A stretch of 60,561 bases of DNA, from positions 1-60,561 of the IMG/VR virus record IMGVR_UViG_3300037488_001994; one strand, given 5' to 3'. The stretch comes from a virus. The stretch's first letter is position 1. Each line of letters opens with the position of its first letter. Position numbers and translations under genes: made by a program. Below, piece by piece: positions 19,635-27,870 of this stretch. The notes below the pieces were generated by a model. It had not been told where the DNA came from and did no database searches. It worked only from the letters and a program-made list of their open reading frames with translations.

Positions 19635-19829
19635 ATGACATTTGTAGAGTATTATTACAGTTTGGGCAAGAAGGATAAGATCGTATTGAGGAATAAGATT
19701 GTTGCCAAGGCAAGGATCAGTCATACCTCAATCTATAATTGGCTTAACAAGCCGGTTTATCCCCATCCCCTTGTTCAAGAAGTGATTTCTAAAATTATAG
19801 GAAAATCTTCGAATGAGTTATGGCCCTGA
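19635..19829 (+). CDS. Small HTH transcriptional regulator
   Basis: This 64-residue protein has a helix-turn-helix-like core (LRNKIVAKARISHTSIYNWL) in which SHTSIYNWL looks like the recognition helix. Its length fits Cro-like phage regulators. It is the first gene behind the early promoter, and its ATG abuts a perfect 10-bp inverted repeat, which suggests autoregulation. The next small gene overlaps its last codons. The DNA target is an inference. Confidence 0.6.
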   Translation: MTFVEYYYSLGKKDKIVLRNKIVAKARISHTSIYNWLNKPVYPHPLVQEVISKIIGKSSNELWP

Positions 19830-20029
19830 TTTACAAATATGTACTACATGCTAACCAAGATACTTGCTTAGAGGATTTTGATTCGCCGGTAGATATTTGC
19901 CCTGCTCACAGAATTATAATGGACCTTGATAGCGGTACCAAGTTTTGTATCTTATGTGAAACTAAATTAAATAATGATGAACCTTCCCACCCTTCCCCAT
20001 CCCTTGCCTTACATATCAGGACCGGATGA
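19820..20029 (+). CDS. Small Cys-containing protein, unknown
   Basis: This 69-residue reading frame begins inside the last codons of the HTH gene (stop/start overlap) and overlaps the start of the nuclease gene by 56 bp. It contains C-P-A-H and C-I-L-C pairs that could bind zinc. The C-terminal part over the overlap is Pro/Ser-rich and less convincing. Coupling to the HTH gene supports translation. No family is recognised. Confidence 0.4.
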   Translation: MALIYKYVLHANQDTCLEDFDSPVDICPAHRIIMDLDSGTKFCILCETKLNNDEPSHPSPSLALHIRTG

Positions 20030-20996
20030 AATTTCAAACGAAGATTATCACAATGGCGAAACTTATCGTGAGTTTCAGTCTTCCACGCACTTAAAGCATT
20101 ATGCCATTTCTCCAAAGTATGCCAGGTACACCCAACTTAATCCTAAGTTTGAGCAAACCAAGGGTATGCAAGAGGGATCGGTATTACATGACTACCTGGC
20201 CAGCCTAACGAACTACGGTGACCTGAGAGCATTTCCCTGGATCAGTTTCGATGAACCGCCAATCAATTCAAAGACCGGTAAGGCGTATGGCAAAGATTCA
20301 GATGCTTATACCGTTGCTTTGTCTGAGTATCTGAACGCAAACCCAGGCAAAGTAATTTGTGAGCAGGGATTCATTCAGAATGTTGAGAGGATGGTAAACG
20401 AGTTGCTATACGGCAACCGGCACCTTTCTCCGGATATTCAGTTTATGATGAAGAACGGAGTGGCCGAGCAATCGCATTTCTGTGAATATGAAGGAGGATT
20501 GTGGAAATTCCGCACCGACCTTAAAACGCGGAACAAAATTGTCGATTGGAAGAAAACCACGCTGGAGAACCCAAAAGTCGAAGAGTTTCCTTCCGTAATT
20601 ATCAAATACGGATATCACATTTCCGCCGCCATGTATCAATTCTTTGATGCCGTAATTACCGGCAAATGGCGCCCTTTCTATTGGGTTGTTATCGAAAACG
20701 AACCACCTTATGATTTTACCATATTGGACTCAGAAGAATGGTCCTGGGAGATCAGCAGAGGATCGGATGGCGAACAGATTGTTCAGCCAAAGGTAGGAGC
20801 GCACCAATTTCTCGCGCTTATGCAACAACATTTACATTGTATTTCAGAGGCTTATTGGCCAGGATACAGTATTTTTATAGAACCGAATTGGAAAGGCAGA
20901 AGAATCGGCATACCTTCGGTTCCAGGTTGGTACAAAGGGAGAATCATAAACTTTTATAACGAAAAAAATGACAAAACAGGATCAGCCAGCGAATAA
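19974..20996 (+). CDS. PD-(D/E)XK exonuclease, RecE/lambda-exo-like
   Basis: This 340-residue protein probably resects double-stranded DNA 5' to 3' to give the single strands bound by the RecT encoded next to it. The C-terminal half of the catalytic core shows RTDLKTRNKIVDWKKT, giving D182...D191-x-K193 as the PD-(D/E)XK triad, with an upstream GSVLHDYLASL helix and a downstream YGYHISAAMYQFF helix as in the DUF3799/RecE group. Its start overlaps the preceding small ORF. Its end overlaps the RecT gene by 29 bp, consistent with translational coupling of an exonuclease/annealase pair. Confidence 0.8.
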   Translation: MMNLPTLPHPLPYISGPDEISNEDYHNGETYREFQSSTHLKHYAISPKYARYTQLNPKFEQTKGMQEGSVLHDYLASLTNYGDLRAFPWISFDEPPINSKTGKAYGKDSDAYTVALSEYLNANPGKVICEQGFIQNVERMVNELLYGNRHLSPDIQFMMKNGVAEQSHFCEYEGGLWKFRTDLKTRNKIVDWKKTTLENPKVEEFPSVIIKYGYHISAAMYQFFDAVITGKWRPFYWVVIENEPPYDFTILDSEEWSWEISRGSDGEQIVQPKVGAHQFLALMQQHLHCISEAYWPGYSIFIEPNWKGRRIGIPSVPGWYKGRIINFYNEKNDKTGSASE

Positions 20997-21996
20997 TCCG
21001 CAGGCAGTAGCAAAGAAAAAGGCACCAATCGATTTGATGAAATTGGATGCAAAGGGATTGGCAGTACAGGCCGAGCCGGTGTTCATGGCAATGGGTTTGC
21101 CCAGGGAGCAATTCATAAGGGAAGCCGGTTACGCAATGCAGATGATGACGAAAACGCCGTATCTGTTGGAGTGTGATCGGGGAAGCCTTATCACCGCCAT
21201 TGGGAATGTGGCGCTGGCCGGCCTTACTTTATCGCCCGACAAGAAGTTGGGGTATCTTATTCCGCGCAAGGGTAGGGTATATTTCGAAACTTCCTATATG
21301 GGGAAAAAGGAAATTCTTATTCAGTCCGGTTCCGTCAGGGATGTATGGGCCAACCTGGTCCATGAGAATGATGAATTTATTCCGGTGGAGGGATCGGAAC
21401 GGAAACTGATCCACAACCTTCCGCGAAATCCGTTTGATGCCAAGGCCAGGGGGAAGGTGATCGGTGGCTATTGGTGTGCCGTTCTTCCCAATGGGGAAAG
21501 ACCTTTTGGCCTTATCAGTATTGACCGGATCAATGAGATCATGGCGCGGTCCGAGAGTGTGAAAGCGAAAAAGGGGCCAACTGCCTGGGATACGGATTTT
21601 GAAGAAATGGCCAAGAAAACTCTTATCAACAACGCCTATAAGTATCTTCCGAAAACAAATATTTCGGATAGCGTTATGGCGATCCTGGATATTGAGGCCG
21701 AGAACGACAATGAGGATTATGCTGAACTTCGCAAGGCCCAGGCGGTTGAAACGGCCAAACAGAAGGATCATTTTGACGATGACGGTCCGGCGAATCGTGA
21801 AATATATTCCGAGTATGCAGAGGTTGTTCCGGAACCGGCCAAGAAAAAAACTCCGGTTACCGATGTGAAGGAAATGACCGCCGAGGAAATTGAGGCTGAT
21901 ATGCTGGCCATGGAGCGCGGTGATGTGGCCGAACAGATGAAACTACAAGGAGAGGCCAAGTTGACTTCCGCCATCAAGAAACCGAAACCCCAATAG
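20968..21996 (+). CDS. recT: RecT single-strand annealing protein
   Basis: This 342-residue protein should coat single-stranded DNA and catalyse annealing during phage recombination and replication. The RecT core is clear: GSLITAIGNVALAGLTLSPD, GYLIPRKGRVYFETSYMGK, then a tyrosine/tryptophan-rich GGYWCAVLPNG and KKTLINNAYKYLPK. The N-terminal 35 residues and the acidic, Glu-rich C-terminal 90 residues are less conserved, as is usual. The gene overlaps the RecE-like nuclease and is followed by a coiled-coil gene, with SSB further down the same strand. Confidence 0.9.
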   Translation: MTKQDQPANNPQAVAKKKAPIDLMKLDAKGLAVQAEPVFMAMGLPREQFIREAGYAMQMMTKTPYLLECDRGSLITAIGNVALAGLTLSPDKKLGYLIPRKGRVYFETSYMGKKEILIQSGSVRDVWANLVHENDEFIPVEGSERKLIHNLPRNPFDAKARGKVIGGYWCAVLPNGERPFGLISIDRINEIMARSESVKAKKGPTAWDTDFEEMAKKTLINNAYKYLPKTNISDSVMAILDIEAENDNEDYAELRKAQAVETAKQKDHFDDDGPANREIYSEYAEVVPEPAKKKTPVTDVKEMTAEEIEADMLAMERGDVAEQMKLQGEAKLTSAIKKPKPQ

Positions 21997-22017
21997 GAAT
22001 CTTAATTTTAAATTGAT

Positions 22018-22449
22018 ATGATCCCACAAAAACTGTTTGAAGGACGCGGAAACGCGGAACGGCTGGAATTGTTGGAAAACAACATGCTCCGGCAAACCGA
22101 GAGAACCTACCAAAAGGATTTCACCCAGGAGGAGGTTGACGAATTTAAAACTATCATGTCCGAGGATATGATTAAGTTGGATGCCATTGAGGACGAGTTG
22201 GCCGAAGTGAAAAAGGAGTTTAAGGCCAAAATGGAACCGTTGCAGAAGAACATTAAAGGCTTGTTGACCTTTATCAAATTCAAGTCACGCCAGGTTACCG
22301 AGCAAGTTTACTTGTTCGATTATCAGGAGGAGGGCATGATGGCAAGTTATAATTCAGATGGTGACCTTGTGGACACCAGGAGGCTCACGCCTGCCGAAAA
22401 GCAGACGAATATTATGTCAATCATTCGCAAAACCGGAACGGAGGAGTAA
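22018..22449 (+). CDS. Coiled-coil protein of the recombination operon, unknown
   Basis: This 143-residue protein is rich in E, K and M, with a long coiled coil (residues about 30-85, DAIEDELAEVKKEFKAKMEP). A short C-terminal beta-rich stretch follows (YLFDYQEEGMMASYNSDGDL). It sits between recT and another unknown gene, with one base separating its stop from the next ATG. A structural or accessory role in recombination is possible, but no family is recognised. Confidence 0.7.
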   Translation: MIPQKLFEGRGNAERLELLENNMLRQTERTYQKDFTQEEVDEFKTIMSEDMIKLDAIEDELAEVKKEFKAKMEPLQKNIKGLLTFIKFKSRQVTEQVYLFDYQEEGMMASYNSDGDLVDTRRLTPAEKQTNIMSIIRKTGTEE

Positions 22450-22450
22450 T

Positions 22451-23245
22451 ATGAATAAAGAAGTCCATATTCAACTTGTGCCGGTGAATGATCGCATTAA
22501 AATCACCGAGGAAGTCCGTACCGGCGCCCTGCCAGCAATAAAGGATTTAATAACACTAAAGATTGTTGGAACAATCCTGGCTCCATTTCAGTATTTGGAT
22601 CACATGAACAGACTAAACGAGGTTGATAAGCCGGTTGAGGGAGAAGAGAACACCTTTCGTATTGATCGGTCCTTAACTCACGCCCTGGTGGACCTGGAGA
22701 ACCAGCGTATCCGGCTCAATGTCAACAAGAACAAAGAGTATAACCAGGGTTATCAGGCCATTATTGCCGGTGAATTAATGTTGTCCGGCGATTTAAAGCG
22801 GTTCAATATTAACGAGGATGATGAAATGTCACCGCGTAAGATGGCCGACAAACTGAAAAGGTTGAAAATCTTTTTCAAAGACCCCAATCAGAACCATGAA
22901 ATTGTCAGCGCACTTATGAACCTGGTTGGTAAATCCACAAAGGATTTTAGCCGGTCGGAAGACAATCGCGGAAACCTAAAGGCTTCATTGGACAAAAAGG
23001 TGAACACGAATCTTCCGGAAACCTTTACCCTATCAGTACCGATATTTGAGGGATTTCCACCGCTTACCTTCCAGGTGGAAATTGGGGTGGACGAAAGGGA
23101 TGGAGGCCTGAGTGTGTGGCTGGAGTCAACCGAATTGTTTTCCCTTATGATTGAAATGAGGGATAAGGCCATAAGTACAGAAGTGGCCGCACTTGAAAAA
23201 AATGGTATCCTGGTTTTGTTCGTAAACCCAGGAGCGAAAGAGTAA
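22451..23245 (+). CDS. Unknown early protein (264 aa)
   Basis: The chosen start is the ATG at 22451, directly after the previous stop; a longer frame from 22358 would overlap the upstream gene. The protein is mixed alpha/beta, with charged helices (KMADKLKRLKIFFKDPNQNH) and a C-terminal beta-rich part (FPPLTFQVEIGVDERDGGLS). It has no membrane segment, Cys cluster or nuclease motif. It is the last gene before a terminator hairpin, in the recombination operon. The family is not recognised. Confidence 0.7.
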   Translation: MNKEVHIQLVPVNDRIKITEEVRTGALPAIKDLITLKIVGTILAPFQYLDHMNRLNEVDKPVEGEENTFRIDRSLTHALVDLENQRIRLNVNKNKEYNQGYQAIIAGELMLSGDLKRFNINEDDEMSPRKMADKLKRLKIFFKDPNQNHEIVSALMNLVGKSTKDFSRSEDNRGNLKASLDKKVNTNLPETFTLSVPIFEGFPPLTFQVEIGVDERDGGLSVWLESTELFSLMIEMRDKAISTEVAALEKNGILVLFVNPGAKE

Positions 23246-23301
23246 CCGTTGAAAGATGGTTAGGCAAAGGGATAAAACTGACCCGAAAGGGGAATATGGG
23301 G

Positions 23302-23331
23302 CCGGTTGTTTTCAGTCAACCGGACTTTTTT
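23302..23331 (+). terminator. Rho-independent terminator/attenuator
   Basis: CCGGTTG (23302-23308) pairs with CAACCGG (23317-23323) around an 8-nt loop and is followed by a run of seven T after AC. It lies between two genes on the same strand, so it may partly terminate or attenuate the early transcript before the DnaA-like gene. Confidence 0.7.
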
Positions 23332-23353
23332 TCTTTACCAAATAACGACACCA

Positions 23354-23827
23354 ATGGAATTATCATTTTACAGTATTCCTGGGATTGAGGAGCCAATGGA
23401 TCAGTTTATTGAAAGAACCCTTGTATCCGTTTTCGGGGTACCTATGGAGAATATTATGATTAAGAAACGGAGTAAGCACCTGGTTATTCCGAGAATGAGT
23501 TATGTTACCGCCATGTGCCGGTATAACGGAAATACCCAATGGGGAATGAGTTCTCTTATTTTTGATCGTTGGGGTATAAATTATGACCATTCCACCGTTC
23601 ACCATGCCGAGGAAACCATTGAGGGGGTATATCTTCCAGGGAAAGTATCAAACGCCACCGATAGAATTTTCGCTGGTAAGGTTCAAGAGTTTTTTGAAAT
23701 AGTTAAGTCAGAGTATAAACGCCAGCATCAAAAGAGAAGCAATGAAAATAACAGTTCAATCAGAACCGGTGAGCGAATCAGAATTGCAGAAATTAATATG
23801 CTGGTTGCTAAAGGTAAATTATCCTAA
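23354..23827 (+). CDS. DnaA domain IV-like DNA-binding protein
   Basis: The start at 23354 places the gene just after the terminator; an upstream in-frame ATG at 23306 would lie within the hairpin. The 157-residue product contains the DnaA C-terminal helix-turn-helix signature: a basic helix with IPRMSYVTAMCRY, then WGINYDHSTVHHAEETI, where DHSTVHHA matches the DnaA box-recognition loop and helix. The AAA+ ATPase part is absent. It may bind DnaA-box-like sites on the phage or host origin. The last 86 bp overlap the next gene. Confidence 0.7.
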   Translation: MELSFYSIPGIEEPMDQFIERTLVSVFGVPMENIMIKKRSKHLVIPRMSYVTAMCRYNGNTQWGMSSLIFDRWGINYDHSTVHHAEETIEGVYLPGKVSNATDRIFAGKVQEFFEIVKSEYKRQHQKRSNENNSSIRTGERIRIAEINMLVAKGKLS

Positions 23828-24194
23828 CCTGATTTTCTTTTCCGATTTGTCGGGTGTTCGCCTGGGTTGGAAGTTGGCCAAGCAAATAAAGGATTTAAAA
23901 TGCGACCGTGGCATTCCGGACCTTTGGATTATAAAACGGATTGACCCTTACCCTGGCCTTGTCCTGGAATTAAAAACAACCATAAATACCCCATTTCTTA
24001 AAGATGGAACCATAAGCAAGGACAAGCATGTTCAAGAGCAAGTTGCCGTAATGAGAAGCATCACCAAGGAGGGTTATTTGGTACTCTTCGGAGTTGGTAT
24101 TAATGACTCCGTGAAGATCATTGAAATGTATATGATAGGCGATATTGTTGGGATATTGGAACTTTTAAAGGATAAAAACCAAAAGTATGATTAA
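23742..24194 (+). CDS. VRR-NUC-type nuclease
   Basis: This 150-residue protein carries a compact PD-(D/E)XK core of the VRR-NUC type: CDRGIPDLWII with the catalytic Asp, then GLVLELKTT with the E-x-K pair, then a helix with HVQEQVAVMRSITKEGY, where the conserved Gln precedes the GYLVLFG strand. Such phage proteins act on branched or single-stranded DNA during recombination. The gene starts inside the preceding one and its stop overlaps the next start by 8 bp. Confidence 0.75.
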   Translation: MKITVQSEPVSESELQKLICWLLKVNYPNLIFFSDLSGVRLGWKLAKQIKDLKCDRGIPDLWIIKRIDPYPGLVLELKTTINTPFLKDGTISKDKHVQEQVAVMRSITKEGYLVLFGVGINDSVKIIEMYMIGDIVGILELLKDKNQKYD

Positions 24195-24639
24195 GACCTA
24201 CCTTCGGGTGCTGGATGATGGCCGGCACATAATTGAGAAAGAGGAAACATTCAATATGAATGTTCTCAACCTGGAGCCTTGTCTGTATGTGATTACCATT
24301 GATAAAGCCAAAAGTAAACGATCAATTTTGCAGAATAGTTACTATTGGGCCGTGGTATTGGGTGCATTTTTGGAGGGTTACCGCGATACCAATGGAGAGG
24401 AAATTTCCAAAGAGGAGGCCCATGAAACCCTTAAAATGGAGTTGAACTACAAAACCATATCCAACGAGGAAACCGGTGAGGTTGTTCGCATACCCAAGTC
24501 CACGGCAGATATCAATACCAAGGAGTTTTCCGAGTATGTGGAGAAGTGCCGGAGGTTTATATCTGAATGGTTTGGAGTTGAAACACCGGACCCTGATCCA
24601 GCCTACCGAGTGAAAATCCATAAAGGTTACACGCCATGA
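24187..24639 (+). CDS. NinB-like recombination protein
   Basis: This 150-residue protein has the KSKRSILQNSYYWAVVLGAF segment that resembles the SxxQNxxYW signature of NinB/YqaN-type phage proteins, which bind single-stranded DNA as recombination mediators. A C-terminal helix follows (NTKEFSEYVEKCRRFISEWF) with a PDPDP tail. It is coupled at both ends: ATG overlap with the VRR-NUC gene and TGA/ATG overlap with the initiator gene. The family call rests on these motifs and context only. Confidence 0.6.
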   Translation: MIKTYLRVLDDGRHIIEKEETFNMNVLNLEPCLYVITIDKAKSKRSILQNSYYWAVVLGAFLEGYRDTNGEEISKEEAHETLKMELNYKTISNEETGEVVRIPKSTADINTKEFSEYVEKCRRFISEWFGVETPDPDPAYRVKIHKGYTP

Positions 24640-25481
24640 AATCCGGTTGGGTAAAAAATCACCGAGCGATTGAGGAGTGGGAATGGTACACGGCCGATCA
24701 CATGGCACACCTATTCCAACACCTTATCAGAAATGCCAATCATGAGGATAAAACCTGGCAAGGGAAAGTGATTAAAAGGGGGCAACTTGTTACCGGAAGA
24801 ATTGCATTATCTGAACAAACAGGCATTTCAGAACAGTCAATTCGCACTTGCCTAAATAGGCTAAAATCAACCAGCGAAATAACCATCGAAACAACCAACA
24901 AATTTAGTATCATAACTATCAATAAATATGAGGATTATCAAAATCCTGACGAGGCAGACAACCAAGTGATTAACCAGCAATCTAACCAACAACTAACCAA
25001 CAATCAACCAACAACTAACCAACAACTAACCACAAACAAGAATGATAAGAATGTAAAGAATGATAAGAAGAAGAATAAGAAGACCGGCCAAACAAGTTTG
25101 CCGGTGGCAAAAACAGATCATTTGGGTGATATGCTGAAAGAATTTCAAGAGGCATATTTAGTAAATGGTGATGAATATATTGTTTTGAACCCAGGGAAAG
25201 AAAGAGAGGCCATGGGAAAATTGGCCGCGTTTTACAAAAAAAAATATCCTGACCACAATTCAGCACAGGCATTAATCGGAATGAGGGCATTTTTTGATAA
25301 CTGCATGCAGATAAGTGAACCATGGTTGCGTGATAACATGAGTCCATCTATCATAATCAGCAAGTTAAACGAAATTAATAAGATTCTAAAAAATGGAAAT
25401 CAACGACAAACCGGTAAAGTTGGAGCAACTGACAGAGAACTTGCAGAACTTATCGCCCGTAAGAACAACATCCGAAGGTAG
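24636..25481 (+). CDS. Winged-helix phage replication initiator, carries iterons
   Basis: This 281-residue protein begins SGWVKNHRAIEEWEWY, as in phage replication organisers, followed by a winged-helix domain (LSEQTGISEQSIRTCLNRLK, residues about 55-110). A Gln/Asn/Lys-rich linker (about 110-150) is encoded by 11-bp tandem repeats. The C-terminal part is helical and DnaD-like (AMGKLAAFYKKKYPDHNSAQ). Such proteins bind iterons and recruit helicase. Repeats inside the initiator gene resemble the lambda O arrangement. It overlaps the next gene by 89 bp. Confidence 0.75.
   Translation: MKSGWVKNHRAIEEWEWYTADHMAHLFQHLIRNANHEDKTWQGKVIKRGQLVTGRIALSEQTGISEQSIRTCLNRLKSTSEITIETTNKFSIITINKYEDYQNPDEADNQVINQQSNQQLTNNQPTTNQQLTTNKNDKNVKNDKKKNKKTGQTSLPVAKTDHLGDMLKEFQEAYLVNGDEYIVLNPGKEREAMGKLAAFYKKKYPDHNSAQALIGMRAFFDNCMQISEPWLRDNMSPSIIISKLNEINKILKNGNQRQTGKVGATDRELAELIARKNNIRR
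24970..25036 (+). repeat. 11-bp tandem iterons, candidate replication origin
   Basis: CTAACCAACAA occurs in tandem at 24982, 24993, (TCAACCAACAA) 25004 and 25015, with CTAACCACAAA at 25026 and a degenerate unit from 24970. The period is 11 bp, about one helical turn and not a multiple of three. The spacing is therefore set by DNA rather than by the encoded peptide. It lies inside the initiator gene. Confidence 0.75.
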
Positions 25482-25854
25482 TACAGTAACGATCTATGTT
25501 CCGGACGAGATAAGTATCCAGGCGCAAATTGAGGCCGTCAAAACGCTTAAAAATGCCTTCCCTGCCCTTCCGATGGGTTTTTATGACATAATGATCGACC
25601 GCATGAGGGCAAATGGTTTTAACGAGCAAAGGTTAATGGATGCCGTGGCAAATGTTATTGATACTTGCGTTTATCCGACACCGACCATTGCAACCCTTAT
25701 TTCCTGGGATCGCAGGGTAAAACTTTACACCTGGGCCGAGGTTACTGACATGATCGATAAGGGAGCAAAAATGAGTGACTTCATCATTCGTGAGTACAAC
25801 GGAGAGAAATTCCGGATATTGAAAACTGATGCAATTAAATTTGGGATGCTATGA
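25393..25854 (+). CDS. Replication-region protein, unknown
   Basis: This 153-residue protein overlaps the initiator gene by 89 bp and is coupled to the next gene by an ATGA-type overlap. It is mostly helical (LPMGFYDIMIDRMRANGFNE; RLMDAVANVIDTCVYPTPTI) with a basic C-terminus. Position right after a DnaD-like initiator suggests a helicase-loading or accessory role, but no Walker motif or other diagnostic residue is present. Confidence 0.65.
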   Translation: MEINDKPVKLEQLTENLQNLSPVRTTSEGSTVTIYVPDEISIQAQIEAVKTLKNAFPALPMGFYDIMIDRMRANGFNEQRLMDAVANVIDTCVYPTPTIATLISWDRRVKLYTWAEVTDMIDKGAKMSDFIIREYNGEKFRILKTDAIKFGML

Positions 25855-26039
25855 CCAATACTGAGGAAGATATCATTTGGGAAGAACACATTCAATCCCT
25901 TATTGATCGTGAGAAAGATAAATGGAATACTGATAATTCCTGGCTGAAACACAAATATGCCTATACGATCCGAGTGCTGGAGGAATTATTGGGCCAGCGA
26001 CAGAATGAGGAGTTGTGGACTAAAAAACTGATAAAATGA
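25851..26039 (+). CDS. Small helical protein, unknown
   Basis: This 62-residue protein overlaps its neighbours by 4 bp on both sides (ATGA), which strongly supports translation. It is rich in E, K and W and predicted as two amphipathic helices (EEDIIWEEHIQSLIDREKDK). No Cys, signal or membrane segment is present. No family is recognised. Confidence 0.6.
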   Translation: MTNTEEDIIWEEHIQSLIDREKDKWNTDNSWLKHKYAYTIRVLEELLGQRQNEELWTKKLIK

Positions 26040-26626
26040 AGCGTACAAAGTTATTGGACTGCGGGTACACGAACCCGAATGAATCGACCCAACCAACTCC
26101 CATCCCCGCAACGGAGCGAGAGCGAAAGATCGTGATTGAATCTATGGAGTTTTACCAAAATTCTATATTGAATTGGTTTGACCCTATTCTTTGGGATGAG
26201 TTTTTTGAATCCGAAGCCTATCAATCTATCCCACCAGCACAACCGGAGGGGATCAGTCGGGAAGCAGAATCATTACCAAGTGACTATACTGTTAGAGTAC
26301 CATTTAAAACCAATCAACCGAAGCAGACAGAGCCGAGCATTCCGGTCAGCGAGCCTATTGATCCGAGCAAGTCGGCATTTGATCTTCTGCAAAAATACCA
26401 TGATTTTATACAAGCGAATGGAGAAAAACCATCTGAATACATTGAAGATCGGATATTACAAGCCATGCAAGCCTATGCCGATCAGCGTGATCAGTATTGG
26501 CGTGATCGCATCCAGACCGCTTATGATAAAATGGATAAGGACGGCACATTTAGAAATGCCAAGATCGTGTTAACTAAACTACTGAAACCATTAAAAAGAA
26601 ATCATGAACCACTACCGAATGTCTGA
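26036..26626 (+). CDS. Unknown early protein (196 aa)
   Basis: This 196-residue protein is coupled to the preceding gene by ATGA. It has a central Pro/Ser/Thr-rich linker (residues about 65-115) between an N-terminal part and a C-terminal helical part (DRILQAMQAYADQRDQYW). It overlaps the HNH gene by 23 bp. The two-domain layout with a disordered linker is visible, but neither part is recognised. Confidence 0.6.
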   Translation: MKRTKLLDCGYTNPNESTQPTPIPATERERKIVIESMEFYQNSILNWFDPILWDEFFESEAYQSIPPAQPEGISREAESLPSDYTVRVPFKTNQPKQTEPSIPVSEPIDPSKSAFDLLQKYHDFIQANGEKPSEYIEDRILQAMQAYADQRDQYWRDRIQTAYDKMDKDGTFRNAKIVLTKLLKPLKRNHEPLPNV

Positions 26627-26900
26627 CGGAACCAGGATATCAAAAAGGAATATTGACCGGCTGGTTCACCAGGCAAAAGGCGAAGTGCTGGCCGACCAGG
26701 TGGAAGAGTATGGATACAACTTTTGTACCGTCTGTAAGCAGAACGATTGTCTGCCGGTAACTTGTATGCACCTGGTTTCTGTTGACCGGTGCCAAAAGGA
26801 GGGCCGAGCAGAATTAGCCTGGGATAAAACGAACATTGTTCCGGCCGGCCAGCCTTGTCATGCTAAATACGATGGGAATAATATAGGAGGAAACAAATAA
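26604..26900 (+). CDS. HNH-type endonuclease-like protein
   Basis: This 98-residue protein shows a zinc-stabilised HNH pattern: C-T-V-C, then TCMHLVSVDRC with the first His, then KTNIVPAGQPCHAKYDG, where N, C and H occupy the second half of the betabetaalpha-metal fold. The length fits small phage HNH or NinG-like nucleases. It sits in the recombination and replication block, and its last base is the first base of the next ATG. Cleavage specificity cannot be seen. Confidence 0.65.
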   Translation: MNHYRMSDGTRISKRNIDRLVHQAKGEVLADQVEEYGYNFCTVCKQNDCLPVTCMHLVSVDRCQKEGRAELAWDKTNIVPAGQPCHAKYDGNNIGGNK

Positions 26901-27157
26901 TGGCCGCACCAGCAGGGATGATAATTAGTTTTGATCCGCTTTTGGATTCAGTTAATGAGGCTATTGATAGAATGAAACCATCTTCATATCCGGTGGATGA
27001 TTGGTTACGCGCTACCGCCAGGACCATGAAAGAACAACAAGCGTTAAAAGATAATCCGCCGGCACGATCATTACACAATGATACCCAGGGATTTTTTGAG
27101 GAGTATAACAAGTTTGTAAAGAATTTAGAAGAGCAATCAAAAATAAACCACTATTAA
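26900..27157 (+). CDS. Small protein, unknown
   Basis: This 85-residue protein begins MAAPAGMIISFDPLLDSVNE and is otherwise helical and charged, with no Cys. Its first and last bases overlap the neighbouring genes, as expected in a tight operon. No family is recognised. Confidence 0.55.
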   Translation: MAAPAGMIISFDPLLDSVNEAIDRMKPSSYPVDDWLRATARTMKEQQALKDNPPARSLHNDTQGFFEEYNKFVKNLEEQSKINHY

Positions 27158-27870
27158 TGGCAACAACAAAAATTCAATGGACGGATAAGGTTTGGAACCC
27201 TATCACCGGATGCAGTAAAGTTTCTCCAGGGTGTGACAACTGTTATGCCAAGAAGATGGCCAGCCGGCTCAAAGGTAGGTTTGGATATCCGGCTGATGAA
27301 CCATTCAAAGTTACCTTTCATCCGGACCGGCTGGAGGAACCTGGCCATTGGGGTGCAAAATACAAGGTTTTTGTTTGCTCCATGAGTGATTTATTCCATG
27401 AGAGCGTGGAACCAGGATGGTTCAAAAAGATATGGGCCATTATGCGCGTGAACGAACACCTAACCTTTCAGATACTAACCAAGCGCCCTGGCCTTGCGCT
27501 GGTTACCATTGGGGTTGATCTTATTTTCCCTAAAAACATTTGGGTTGGGGTTACGGTTGAGAACCAACGGCAGGCAGATTTCCGGATACCGCTATTGAAT
27601 AAGATACCGGCACAAACCCGATTTCTTTCCGTGGAGCCGATGTTGGAGGAAATTGACCTATCCGGACACCTGGATAAAATCGATTGGGTAATATGTGGCG
27701 CGGAAACCGGACAGAAAGCCAGGAAGTTTGATCCTTATTGGGCAATTAAAATCCAGGTTCAATGCAGGGATGCCGGCATTCCTTTTTTCTTCAAGTCCTT
27801 TGGACCCAAGGCAATGCCGGAACCGCACATAAGATTATTGCTGGAGGACGAAAAAAACTTCCCAAAATAA
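27157..27870 (+). CDS. Phage Gp37/Gp68 family (DUF5131) protein
   Basis: This 237-residue protein starts with the family signature: IQWTDKVWNPITGCSKVSPG followed by C-D-N-C-Y-A. Later motifs are FVCSMSDLFHE, FQILTKRP, WVGVTVENQ, RFLSVEPMLE and WVICGAETG. The three N-terminal cysteines and barrel-like repeats resemble a radical-SAM-type fold. The family is widespread in phages and plasmids, but its reaction is unknown. Length is typical. It follows the preceding gene without a gap. Confidence 0.85.
   Translation: MATTKIQWTDKVWNPITGCSKVSPGCDNCYAKKMASRLKGRFGYPADEPFKVTFHPDRLEEPGHWGAKYKVFVCSMSDLFHESVEPGWFKKIWAIMRVNEHLTFQILTKRPGLALVTIGVDLIFPKNIWVGVTVENQRQADFRIPLLNKIPAQTRFLSVEPMLEEIDLSGHLDKIDWVICGAETGQKARKFDPYWAIKIQVQCRDAGIPFFFKSFGPKAMPEPHIRLLLEDEKNFPK

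Noticed and set aside
21229-21771. - strand frame of 180 aa opposite recT
   Set aside because: It lies wholly inside a clear RecT coding sequence and has no recognisable motif.
22358-22450. Upstream extension of the 22451 gene
   Set aside because: It would overlap the preceding gene by 92 bp, while the ATG at 22451 directly follows its stop.
23306-23353. Upstream start for the DnaA-like gene
   Set aside because: The extra 16 codons lie within the terminator hairpin and do not look like protein.
24970-25036. CRISPR array
   Set aside because: Units are 11 bp, contiguous and without spacers, so they are iterons rather than a CRISPR array. No cas gene is present.
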